Source: Devosia sp. (GTDB taxonomy: Bacteria; Pseudomonadota; Alphaproteobacteria; Rhizobiales; Devosiaceae). From it: DNA of 11,198 bases. Under the pieces are notes generated by a model. It did no database searches. It was not told the DNA's origin and saw only the letters and a program-made list of their open reading frames with translations. Position numbers and translations under genes: made by a program. Within the stretch, counting starts at the first letter, position 1. The number at the start of each line of letters is the position of its first letter. Below are positions 5,898 to 11,198 of this stretch, piece by piece. The stretch covers positions 1 through 11,198 of the forward strand of contig JAQGKG010000124.1 in the NCBI GenBank assembly GCA_028290245.1, given 5' to 3'.

Positions 5898-6955
5898 TCG
5901 AACAATCCGTTGTCTTGGGATTGATGCAGCTTGGCCACTTCAATCCGCGTTGAGCTGGCGACGGCCACCTGAGCCTGGGGCCGGGACAGACCTTGAAATA
6001 CCTCGAAGGAATTCCGGACCAGATCCGGATCGAGCCCCTGCATGATAAATACCAGCCGCGAGCGGCGATCCTCATCCGGCCAGCCGGACATGTGCACGGG
6101 AGGATGCACCATTCGCTGCACGCCATGCACAGCGACCGGCCGATCACTTCCCGCGATATTAAGTATCCCCTTGACCCGCAGCACCTTGTCGCCATGCCGG
6201 TGCAACAGCATGGTCAGCCAGACCCCGAACACAGTCCAATCTAGCGCCTGCTCGGTCAAAATGGAAAAGGACTGCACGCTCTGCCCGTCCGCAGCGTGAT
6301 GAAAATGGTCCTGCGTCGGCAACTGCCCCAGTGCACTTTGGGCGCCGGAACCAATCCCCAGCAGCACCGATGCGTCGACCGCTGCAGCATCGAGCACCGA
6401 TGCCGTCGGATTGATGGCTGCAACCATTGCCCGCAGGTTCCGGACGGCACTTGTGTCGGCCAGGTCTGTCTTGGTCAGGACGACTGTGTCCGCGGCAGCG
6501 ATCTGGCGCAGTGCGTCCTGGCGGGTGGCGAGCACGCCATGCCCGTTGACGGCGTCCAGCGTCGTCACGACATTGCCGGCAGAGAAATGGCTGCGCAGTA
6601 CTGGATGGGCGCGGATGGTCGACAGCACCGGGTAGGGATCGGCCAGACCCGTCGTCTCGATGACGACCCGGTCGAACCAAGGCACCGCGCCACGCGCTCG
6701 CATGGCATGCAGGTTGAGCAACGCGTCCGCCACCTCTCCACGCACCGTGCAGCACAGGCAACCCGATTTCATCAGCACGACGTTGGCGTCAATCCGATCG
6801 AGCAGGTGGTGGTCGAGCCCGACCTCGCCAAATTCATTGATCAGAACCGCCGTTCCAGACAGGTCGGGATAGTCGAGCAGGCGCTGCAATAGCGTAGTTT
6901 TGCCGGACCCCAAGAAACCAGTCAGCAGGTTGATGGTGGTCGCCGCCGTACTCAT
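5894..6955 (-). CDS. CobW/COG0523-family GTPase (putative metallochaperone)
   Basis: This is a 353-residue G3E P-loop GTPase of the CobW/COG0523 group, whose members deliver zinc, cobalt or iron to target enzymes. The Walker A motif GFLGSGKTT is at 13-21. The family hallmark CxCC occurs as C66-L-C68-C69 in SGCLCCT, switch II/Walker B as ETTGLADP (100-107), and the guanine-specificity motif as TKTD (161-164). The C-terminal CobW_C domain (about 227-345) contains HRHGDKVLRVKGILN. A short His group (HFHH, 217-220) is present, but there is no long poly-His tract. The ATG at 6955 is chosen because the P-loop follows at once; the frame upstream is the shadow of the next gene. It overlaps its neighbours by ATGA on both sides, so it is made together with the asparaginase and the small Cys-rich protein. 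Its client may be the metal-dependent hydrolase at 7326-8204. Confidence 0.93.
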   Translation of the reverse strand: MSTAATTINLLTGFLGSGKTTLLQRLLDYPDLSGTAVLINEFGEVGLDHHLLDRIDANVVLMKSGCLCCTVRGEVADALLNLHAMRARGAVPWFDRVVIETTGLADPYPVLSTIRAHPVLRSHFSAGNVVTTLDAVNGHGVLATRQDALRQIAAADTVVLTKTDLADTSAVRNLRAMVAAINPTASVLDAAAVDASVLLGIGSGAQSALGQLPTQDHFHHAADGQSVQSFSILTEQALDWTVFGVWLTMLLHRHGDKVLRVKGILNIAGSDRPVAVHGVQRMVHPPVHMSGWPDEDRRSRLVFIMQGLDPDLVRNSFEVFQGLSRPQAQVAVASSTRIEVAKLHQSQDNGLFE

Positions 6956-7278
6956 AGCTTGTTTTGAAGCCGCGACAGCAGCAGCGGATCCAACGGGTCG
7001 AACAGCGTGCCGGATAGTGCTTCGGCCTCGGGCCAAAGGTGGGACAGGCTGTCGAACACCTTGGATTTGCCGGTTGCGGTCTTCAGCATATAGGCTCGTC
7101 CATGCCAGTCCGACATCCGCATCCGCCTGGTGGCCAGAATGGTATTCACCACGCTCTCGCGATGGGCTGCCTCGCGACGGCGCGAAAGCCGATCGGTATT
7201 GCGCGAATAGACGCCGTCGCGGGCCAAGGCACTTGACCAATGGTCGTCACATCCCAGAATTCCGCACAGCGAGCACAT
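6952..7278 (-). CDS. Small Cys-rich conserved protein of unknown function
   Basis: This 108-residue protein begins MCSLCGILGCDDHW, so Cys2, Cys5, Cys10 and His13 are clustered at the N-terminus. Later come GVYSRNTDRLSRRREA (22-37), MSDWHGRAYML (55-65) and LSHLWPEAEALSG (78-90). I recall similar proteins beside CobW-type GTPases, but I know of no assigned function. The start at 7278 has AAAGGA 8-9 bases upstream; an ATG at 7287 would place the same sequence against the start codon and is less likely. There is no signal peptide or membrane span. The stop overlaps the GTPase start (ATGA). A metal-binding or metal-transfer partner of the GTPase is a reasonable inference. Removal of Met1 would expose an N-terminal Cys, as in Ntn-type amidotransferases, but the rest does not resemble that fold. 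Confidence 0.8.
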   Translation of the reverse strand: MCSLCGILGCDDHWSSALARDGVYSRNTDRLSRRREAAHRESVVNTILATRRMRMSDWHGRAYMLKTATGKSKVFDSLSHLWPEAEALSGTLFDPLDPLLLSRLQNKL

Positions 7279-7325
7279 CGGCGACATCCTTTGGCGGGCC
7301 ACACGGGCGACCCGCCGATACAGAT

Positions 7326-8204
7326 TTAAGATCGCGGCGACCGTTTGGCGAAATCGTCGGCCATCTCGTTCATGGTGACGAAGCGCACGCCGTCGTGGCC
7401 CTTGATATACTCGAACAGCCGTTCGAGCATCAGTAACACCTGGGGGCGGCCCGCCACGTCGGGGTGAATGGTCATCGGAAACACGGCGTAGTCCATTTCG
7501 CGATAGACCCAGTCGAACTGGTCGCGCCACATCTGCTCGATGTCGCGCGGATTGACGAAGCCGTGGCTATTGGGCGCCGTCTTGATGAACATCATCGGCG
7601 GCAGATCGTCGAGGTACCAGTTAGCCGGAATTTCTATCAGATCGGTTTCCGTGCCGCGCACCAGCGGCTTCATCCAGTCTTCCGGACGCGCCGAATAGTC
7701 GATCTTGGTCCAGCTGTCGCCGACGCGCACGTAATAGGGCGTGAAGTCGTTGTGCATCAGGGAGTGGTCGTACTTAATGCCGCGCTCGAGCAGGAGCTCA
7801 TTGGTAACGTTGGAAAATTCCCACCACGGCGCAACATAGCCGGTGGGGCGCTTGCCGCAGAGCTCGGTGATCAGGGCAATTGACTTATCGAGGACGGCTT
7901 CTTCCTGCTCGCGCGTCATCGCGATCGGGTTTTCGTGGCTATAGCCATGAATGCCGATCTCGTGCCCCGCATCGGCAACAGCCTTCATCTGCGCGGGAAA
8001 GGTCTCGACCGAGTGACCGGGAATGAACCATGTGGTCTTGATGCCCATGCGCTCGAACAGCTTGAGCAGCCGGGGTGAGCCGACCTCACCCGAAAACAGG
8101 CCTCGCGAAATATCGTCAGGGCTGTCCTCGCCACCATACGAGCCAAGCCAGCCTGCCACTGCGTCAACGTCGACGCCAAATCCCACCAGAATCTCTTTTG
8201 CCAC
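7326..8204 (-). CDS. HpPgdA-like polysaccharide deacetylase-family hydrolase (possible cyclic imidase)
   Basis: This 292-residue carbohydrate-esterase-4-type hydrolase is, from memory, strikingly close to Helicobacter pylori PgdA (HP0310) over its whole length. Shared stretches include VDAVAGWLGSYGGEDSPDDI (13-32), GHEIGIHGYSHENPIAM, GYVAPWWEFSN and VEIPANWYLDDLPPMMF-like sequence. The expected base and metal ligands are visible: D12 and D14 in GVDVDAV, H86 and H90 in HGYSH, and H247 in TIHPDV. The motif TFDDG of classical deacetylases is replaced by VDVDA. There is no signal peptide, which argues against action on extracellular peptidoglycan. Bacterial cyclic-imide hydrolases (Pseudomonas putida type) belong to this same subgroup and size, so an imidase or amidohydrolase role is a strong alternative. 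GTG start with AAAGGAG six bases upstream. It is first in the operon, 47 bases ahead of the next gene. Confidence 0.9.
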   Translation of the reverse strand: MAKEILVGFGVDVDAVAGWLGSYGGEDSPDDISRGLFSGEVGSPRLLKLFERMGIKTTWFIPGHSVETFPAQMKAVADAGHEIGIHGYSHENPIAMTREQEEAVLDKSIALITELCGKRPTGYVAPWWEFSNVTNELLLERGIKYDHSLMHNDFTPYYVRVGDSWTKIDYSARPEDWMKPLVRGTETDLIEIPANWYLDDLPPMMFIKTAPNSHGFVNPRDIEQMWRDQFDWVYREMDYAVFPMTIHPDVAGRPQVLLMLERLFEYIKGHDGVRFVTMNEMADDFAKRSPRS

Positions 8205-8269
8205 GCCGTTCTCCTTTCGAACTCATCGGGCAGTTTAGTCACAGGACGGTGCTGGCATCAGACTGTTTT

Positions 8270-8294
8270 TTTGGCATGTCAGGCTTGTGCCAAA
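8270..8294 (-). promoter_or_regulatory. Candidate operator, TTTGGCA-N11-TGCCAAA
   Basis: A perfect 7-bp inverted repeat with an 11-base spacer lies 66 bases upstream of the operon's GTG start. The size and the 18-bp centre spacing suit a dimeric repressor or a LysR-type T-N11-A site. It is the best candidate for substrate-responsive control of the four-gene operon. The regulator is not encoded in the window. Confidence 0.45.
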
Positions 8295-8310
8295 TGGCGG
8301 GGGCGCAAGA

Positions 8311-8352
8311 AAGATTCACCATTTCCAGTATGGTCGGGTTCGCGTGAATCTT
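8311..8352. repeat. Long inverted repeat AAGATTCAC / GTGAATCTT
   Basis: Nine-base perfect arms (8311-8319 and 8344-8352) are separated by 24 bases, which contain a smaller CCAT/ATGG pair. The element is in the leader region between the tRNA terminator and the deacetylase-like gene. It could be an RNA structure in the operon leader or a pair of operator half-sites; the sequence alone does not decide. Confidence 0.4.
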
Positions 8353-8384
8353 CAGCGCGGGTATAACGACGCAAAAAGCCTACT

Positions 8385-8403
8385 GCTACCTATGCGCTAC
8401 CTA
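8385..8403 (-). repeat. Direct repeat TAGGTAGC with 11-bp period
   Basis: On the minus strand TAGGTAGC-GCA-TAGGTAGC contains two identical octamers, 11 bases apart, about 180 bases upstream of the deacetylase-like start. A partial third copy (AGTAGGC) follows. Such spacing suits a tandem-binding transcription factor, but no promoter hexamers could be assigned. Confidence 0.35.
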
Positions 8404-8442
8404 GCTTATAGGTTCTCACCGGATGCTACAGATAATTTCAAT

Positions 8443-8468
8443 GTAAAAACCCCGGTTCCTTGGGGTTT
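8443..8468 (-). terminator. Intrinsic terminator of tRNA-Phe
   Basis: On the minus strand AAACCCC pairs with GGGGTTT around an 8-base loop, and the last bases run into a five-T stretch (TTTTT counting the stem). It starts 4 bases after the CCA end of the tRNA, so it is the expected transcription stop for this gene. Confidence 0.75.
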
Positions 8469-8471
8469 GAG

Positions 8472-8547
8472 TGGTGCCCGGGACCGGAATCGAACCAGTG
8501 ACACGCGGATTTTCAATCCGCTGCTCTACCAACTGAGCTACCCGGGC
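8472..8547 (-). tRNA. tRNA-Phe (anticodon GAA)
   Basis: This 76-base gene folds into a full cloverleaf. The acceptor stem is GCCCGGG/CCCGGGC (7 bp), followed by discriminator A and an encoded CCA. The D arm is GCTC...GAGC. The anticodon stem GCGGA/TCCGC closes the loop TTGAAAA with anticodon GAA, and the T arm is ACTGG-TTCGATT-CCGGT. It resembles the E. coli Phe tRNA at most invariant positions. It lies just downstream of yacG on the same strand, as in other rhizobia, but has its own promoter and terminator. Confidence 0.97.
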
Positions 8548-8585
8548 AACGGGGCGGATCAACCGCCCGGCTTCAAGCCATGGGC

Positions 8586-8614
8586 CTTATAGGTGATGGG
8601 TTTTTGCCGCGCAA
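8586..8614 (-). promoter_or_regulatory. Promoter of tRNA-Phe
   Basis: On the minus strand a -10 TATAAG (8586-8591) follows a -35-like CTTGCGC core (TTGCGC, 8609-8614) with an exact 17-base spacer. The -10 is about 40 bases before the mature tRNA 5' end, leaving a short leader for RNase P to remove. The CTTG-type -35 is common at alphaproteobacterial housekeeping promoters. Confidence 0.6.
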
Positions 8615-8752
8615 GCGGGAAAAGGGCTTGTGGAAAAGGAGTTTGATGCGACGCGGTGAATTGGCGGGAAAGGGCAGGAGTTGACAGGCGTTGGGCCGTC
8701 TTGGCGACGACTAGACCGTCGATCCATGGGTGGGGCAAAATCTCAGGTTGGG

Positions 8753-8770
8753 TCCCGGCCTGCGCCGGGA
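8753..8770. repeat. REP-like palindrome TCCCGGC-CTGC-GCCGGGA
   Basis: A 7-bp perfect G+C-rich stem with a 4-base loop is followed by TGACA. Together this is the familiar GTCATCCCGGCGCAGGCCGGGA-type intergenic repeat seen many times in alphaproteobacterial genomes. It is in the yacG-tRNA gap, where such elements are usually found, and may also act as a 3' end structure for the yacG transcript. Confidence 0.65.
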
Positions 8771-8873
8771 TGACACCGTGGGTTTGGATGCCATGTTGCC
8801 CCTGCCAACTTGCAGTTCGGCTTGGCTTGTGGCGCTTTCGCTTCATCTCTCTGGCCGAAGTCCAGCCCAGACG

Positions 8874-9071
8874 TCAGATATTATCATCCTCGTCATAGTC
8901 CGGGACGGAGTTGTCGCCCTCGCTTTGGGGCTCGTCGTCTCTTGCCGGGATGACGTAGGCGCCGGTTAGCCAGCGGTTGAGGTCGACGTCGGCGCAGCGT
9001 TTAGAGCAGAACGGCTTGAAGGCTTCGGAGGCGGCTTTTTTACAGATCGGGCATTTTCGTTCGGTGGCCAT
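8874..9071 (-). CDS. yacG: DNA gyrase inhibitor YacG (small zinc-binding protein)
   Basis: This 65-residue protein binds GyrB and inhibits gyrase in E. coli. The zinc site is C7-P-I-C10 ... C22-S-K-R-C26, the expected four cysteines. It is followed by VDLNRWLTGAYVIP, which matches the conserved family segment (DL..W....Y.IP). The tail is very acidic (EGDNSVPDYDEDDNI). The ATG at 9071 shares a base with the maf stop (TAATG), so the two are translationally coupled; the open frame upstream of this ATG is only the shadow of maf. The length is typical. Confidence 0.95.
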   Translation of the reverse strand: MATERKCPICKKAASEAFKPFCSKRCADVDLNRWLTGAYVIPARDDEPQSEGDNSVPDYDEDDNI

Positions 9072-9709
9072 TAGACGCCAGACAGGGTGGACTGGTTGAG
9101 CCAGTTGAAATGCACCGGGTAGCCTTCGCCGGCTAGGAGCTGGGCGGTTTCCATCAGGGGTAGGCCGACCACGCCAGTATAGGAGCCGGAGAGCTTGACC
9201 ACGAAGGCGCCGGCGATGCCCTGGATGGCGTAGCCGCCGGCCTTGTCGCGCCATTCTGCACTGGCAAGATAGGATTCCATCTCGCGGGTGGACAGGCGCT
9301 TGAAGCGGACGCGGGTTTCAACCAGGCGCTGGCGCTTCGCACCGGAGGGCGTCAGCACGGTCAGCGCGGTATAGACGCGATGGGCCCGGCCCGAGAGCAG
9401 GCGGAGGCATTCGGTCGCCTCTTCCATGGTCTCTGCCTTGGGCAGGATGCGACGGCCGACCGCGACCACCGTATCGGCGGCAAGCACCAGCGCGCCCTGG
9501 CCAAAGCCGGCAGAGCGGGCTTTGTGCTGGGCGGTCAGTGCCTTGAGATCGGCGAGGCGCGCCGCAAGCTTGCGCGGCAGCTCACCCTTTTCGGGGGTTT
9601 CATCGACATGGGCCGGCACCAGATGCTCGGGCTCGATGCCGATCTGATTGAGCAGCGCCAGCCGACGTGGCGAGGCGGAGGCCAGGATCAAGTCGGGCCT
9701 TGAAGCCAT
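9071..9709 (-). CDS. maf: Maf-family nucleoside triphosphate pyrophosphatase
   Basis: This 212-residue cytoplasmic house-cleaning enzyme hydrolyses non-canonical or excess nucleoside triphosphates to the monophosphate and pyrophosphate. Motifs in order are LASASPRR (9-16), HVDET (34-38), AADTVV (77-82, catalytic-type D79), SGRAHRVYTALTV (107-119), and DKAGGYAIQG (155-164) followed by GSYTGVVGLPL (175-185). The DTVV / YAIQG pattern points to the dTTP/UTP (YhdE-like) branch. The ATG at 9709 has GGAG some 11 bases upstream. It lies between infA and yacG in the conserved rhizobial order. Confidence 0.95.
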   Translation of the reverse strand: MASRPDLILASASPRRLALLNQIGIEPEHLVPAHVDETPEKGELPRKLAARLADLKALTAQHKARSAGFGQGALVLAADTVVAVGRRILPKAETMEEATECLRLLSGRAHRVYTALTVLTPSGAKRQRLVETRVRFKRLSTREMESYLASAEWRDKAGGYAIQGIAGAFVVKLSGSYTGVVGLPLMETAQLLAGEGYPVHFNWLNQSTLSGV

Positions 9710-9772
9710 TTTGAGATCTAGCTCCGTTGATACAGGACGGCCCTTCGCATGGCTCAGGGCGTTAGTCGCTCA

Positions 9773-9811
9773 AAACGATCCACTGGATCGTTTCGCCCGC
9801 CCTTAGGGCGG
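9773..9811. repeat. Double-palindrome intergenic repeat between infA and maf
   Basis: Two stems lie side by side. The first has 10-bp perfect arms, AAACGATCCA and TGGATCGTTT, around one C (9773-9793). The second is CCGCCC-TTA-GGGCGG (9797-9811). The layout, with a GATCCA.TGGATC core followed by a G+C-rich stem, resembles mosaic intergenic repeats (RIME-like) that I recall from rhizobial genomes. It starts 13 bases after the infA stop on the minus strand and may help end or process the infA transcript. Confidence 0.55.
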
Positions 9812-9823
9812 TCGCGCCAAACC

Positions 9824-10042
9824 TTACTTGAAGCGATAGGTGATACGACCCTTGGTCAGGTCATATGGCGTCATTTCGCACAGGACCTTGTCGCCAGCCA
9901 GCACACGGATGCGGTTTTTGCGCATGCGGCCAGCGGTGTGTGCAATGATCTCATGTTCATTTTCCAACTTGACGCGGAACGTCGCATTGGGGAGCAATTC
10001 AACCACTACGCCCGGAAATTCGAGCACTTCTTCCTTCGCCAT
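9824..10042 (-). CDS. infA: Translation initiation factor IF-1
   Basis: This 72-residue protein is the full standard length for IF-1. It is a single S1/OB-fold domain that binds the ribosomal A site with IF-2 and IF-3 during initiation. The sequence runs AKEEVLEFPGVV, LPNATFRVKLENEHEIIAHT, AGRMRKNRIRVLAGDKV and ends YDLTKGRITYRFK, all near-invariant in alphaproteobacteria. The ATG at 10042 has AGGAG 5 bases upstream; seven extra upstream codons in the open frame are not part of the protein. A 125-base gap separates it from the upstream phosphatase, so it may have its own promoter. Confidence 0.98.
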   Translation of the reverse strand: MAKEEVLEFPGVVVELLPNATFRVKLENEHEIIAHTAGRMRKNRIRVLAGDKVLCEMTPYDLTKGRITYRFK

Positions 10043-10167
10043 ACTGTCTCCTGATAGACCCATAGGGGCATAGCTCGCCGGCCACGGGTCGGAAAGTGGC
10101 CTCTACCTACTTCAATTCAATGGGTTTGTGAACCACTTGCGCCACGTCCACTTTGAGGCGGTGCAAG

Positions 10168-11166
10168 TCAGTGTTGATCGCTCGTCCGAACCGCAAACGT
10201 CGTGTCCACTTTTGCTGTAAGCGCTCGGGAAACCAGCGGCTCAAGCCGGTCACGTACGCGCTTGCGCAGACTGTCTCGCAGATCGCGATAAGCCCCCAAA
10301 ACCAATTCGCGATTGCCCTCAACGACGGATGGATCGGACACTTGCCAAGACTCGATCAGCCCGGCCTCCAGACCCTTACGGGAAACGGCTTCCAGAGCGT
10401 CGTCGGAGAGGGTGATGACCAGATCGAAACGGTTCGCGACTAGCTCATCAAGGATATGGGGCGTGTGGACGCTCATATCAATGCCGATTTCTTCCATCAC
10501 CTCGTGCACGAACTGATCGGCCTTGCCGCCATTGACGCCGACCGAGCGGGCAATGATGCGACCGGGAAATGACTGACGCGCCAGAGCCGCGGCAATCGGC
10601 GAGCGCACCGAATTCATCGAGCAGACGAACAACACAGTGGGCAATTCGCTTTTGCTCTCGTCGATCCGGCTGGCATAGGGCTGCACGGCGCAGATCAGCG
10701 TGAACAGCCGCCGGGCGGTGTTGAGGTCGATGATGATCTTGTTGGTCAGCCGGGTGCGCAGCAGTTCGGCTGCGTCGTTGTGCAGGCCACGGCGGGCCAT
10801 ATCGACGGTTTCGATCTGGAACGGCTGGGCCGAACGGATGGCCTCGTAATAAGCGTCGCGGATGCGGAAATAGTCGCGGATCAGTCGGCGGAACGGGGTC
10901 AGCGACAAATAATGCGCCGCGATCGGCTGGAAGGTTTCGGGGTGGCGCACGTCGAGTACGATGGAATTGCCGACGATCGACATATGCAGCGCAAACGGCC
11001 CCTTGGCCGTCACGCGAGCGGGGCGGAAGCGGTTGTCTTCGAGCAGGTCATAGATAGCAATGCGCCACTCATGCACCACGTCGGGATCGATCGAGGTGAT
11101 GGTATTGGGATCAAGCGTGACGGTGACCAGGCGGTCCGTATCGGTGGGTTTGGCCTGGCTTTCCAT
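10168..11166 (-). CDS. UPF0262 domain fused to low-molecular-weight protein-tyrosine-phosphatase-like domain
   Basis: This 332-residue protein joins two parts that I know as separate adjacent genes in other rhizobia. Residues about 12-162 are UPF0262 (function unknown), with DVVHEWRIAIYDLLEDNRF, SLTPFRRLIRDYF, and LTNKIIIDLNTARRLFTLICAV near its end. Residues about 176-300 are a low-molecular-weight phosphatase/ArsC-like domain: VLFVCSMNSVRSP carries the C-X5-R-S loop (C182, R188), and SDPSVV carries the general-acid D278-P. The linker (about 163-175, PYASRIDESKSEL) has no stop codon, so the frame is continuous. The frame also has a TTG at 11178 with AAGG 8 bases upstream, and stays open beyond the window. 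I chose the ATG at 11166, which lies 8 bases after the hisD stop. Confidence 0.88.
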   Translation of the reverse strand: MESQAKPTDTDRLVTVTLDPNTITSIDPDVVHEWRIAIYDLLEDNRFRPARVTAKGPFALHMSIVGNSIVLDVRHPETFQPIAAHYLSLTPFRRLIRDYFRIRDAYYEAIRSAQPFQIETVDMARRGLHNDAAELLRTRLTNKIIIDLNTARRLFTLICAVQPYASRIDESKSELPTVLFVCSMNSVRSPIAAALARQSFPGRIIARSVGVNGGKADQFVHEVMEEIGIDMSVHTPHILDELVANRFDLVITLSDDALEAVSRKGLEAGLIESWQVSDPSVVEGNRELVLGAYRDLRDSLRKRVRDRLEPLVSRALTAKVDTTFAVRTSDQH

Positions 11167-11174
11167 CGTGATGC

Positions 11175-11198
11175 TCAACGGTTGAGCCTTATCGATAC
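11175..11198 (-). CDS. hisD: Histidinol dehydrogenase, last seven codons and stop
   Basis: The extreme right edge, read on the minus strand, translates as VSIRLNR followed by TGA. HisD proteins characteristically end HARSV.IRLNR, and hisD stands immediately upstream of the UPF0262 gene in many Hyphomicrobiales. The fragment is short, so the call rests on this exact C-terminal match plus gene order. HisD catalyses the last two oxidations of histidine synthesis. Confidence 0.7.
   Translation of the reverse strand, partial: VSIRLNR

Larger units (their letters stand above)
8548..8873. other. Intergenic region between yacG and tRNA-Phe
   Basis: These 326 bases hold the tRNA promoter (8586-8614) and a REP-like palindrome (8753-8770). 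The open frames here, including one that translates as VIPAQAGTQ on the minus strand, are typical spurious translations of such palindromic repeats. I see no real gene. Confidence 0.6.

Noticed and set aside
5337..5924. 195-residue plus-strand open frame over the asparaginase gene
   Set aside because: It is the complement of a gene with a full set of catalytic motifs. Its translation is His/Arg/Cys-rich and has no recognisable domain.
6956..7240. Extension of the CobW-type GTPase by 95 residues
   Set aside because: This frame is antisense-free but overlaps the small Cys-rich gene, which has its own Shine-Dalgarno and an ATGA junction. The P-loop is normally within the first 20 residues of the family.
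7279..7530. Longer N-terminal extension of the Cys-rich protein
   Set aside because: The extension is an Arg/Pro-rich frame lying over the deacetylase-like gene. The ATG at 7278 has a good Shine-Dalgarno and starts the recognisable protein.
8270..8292. Sigma-54 promoter (TGGCAC followed by a GC) upstream of the deacetylase-like gene
   Set aside because: TGGCAC is present on the minus strand, but the second element does not fall at the required GG-N10-GC spacing, so the inverted repeat is a better explanation.
8559..8846. 95-residue open frame containing VIPAQAGTQ
   Set aside because: This peptide is the well-known spurious translation of a REP-like palindrome (8753-8770), and the rest of the frame has no protein-like features.
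1..11198. CRISPR array, insertion sequence or prophage boundary
   Set aside because: No regularly spaced repeats, transposase or integrase motifs were seen. tRNA-Phe has no downstream duplicate of its 3' end in the window that would mark an attachment site.

Overview
The window most likely comes from an alphaproteobacterium of the order Hyphomicrobiales (Rhizobiales). A Devosia-like genus is my guess, with low confidence. The main evidence is the right-hand block, read right to left on the minus strand: hisD tail, UPF0262/low-molecular-weight phosphatase, infA, maf, yacG, tRNA-Phe(GAA). I know this gene order from rhizobial chromosomes. G+C-rich coding sequence, GTG and TTG starts, and a TATAAG-type tRNA promoter fit this.

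Layout. (1) 1-218, minus: the 5' end of a conserved gene of unknown function that runs off the window, with a possible operator/promoter upstream. (2) 525-4760: an envelope-sensing locus. It holds a DUF2306 membrane protein (minus), a MipA/OmpV outer-membrane protein (minus), and, divergent from mipA, an OmpR-type response regulator and its sensor kinase (plus, 1-base overlap). (3) 4926-8204, minus: a tight four-gene operon in the order HpPgdA-like deacetylase/imidase, small Cys-rich unknown protein, CobW/COG0523 GTPase, L-asparaginase-like amidohydrolase. The last two junctions are ATGA overlaps. (4) 8270-8403: an operator-rich leader upstream of that operon. (5) 8443-8614: tRNA-Phe with its own promoter and terminator. 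(6) 8753-11198, minus: REP-like palindromes, yacG, maf, a double-palindrome repeat, infA, a fused UPF0262-phosphatase gene and the last codons of hisD.

Two systems stand out. First, the heptamer GCAATGT occurs as a direct repeat with an 11-bp period (GCAATGT-N4-GCAATGT) upstream of mipA and upstream of the DUF2306 gene. A degenerate copy, which is also a perfect ACATTGC-T-GCAATGT palindrome, lies just upstream of the response-regulator gene. This is the expected geometry for an OmpR-family binding site, so a small self-contained regulon can be read from the sequence: the two-component system controls itself, MipA and DUF2306. Second, the four-gene operon combines a metal-dependent C-N hydrolase of the HpPgdA/cyclic-imidase type, a metallochaperone-type GTPase and an asparaginase fold. 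I infer a pathway that opens a cyclic imide or related amide and then removes ammonia, with dedicated metal delivery. The 108-residue unknown protein, with Cys2, Cys5, Cys10 and His13, may be a metal-binding partner.

I saw no CRISPR array, insertion sequence, integrase or rRNA gene. The main limits are that start codons were chosen by eye and family assignments come from remembered motifs, not database searches.
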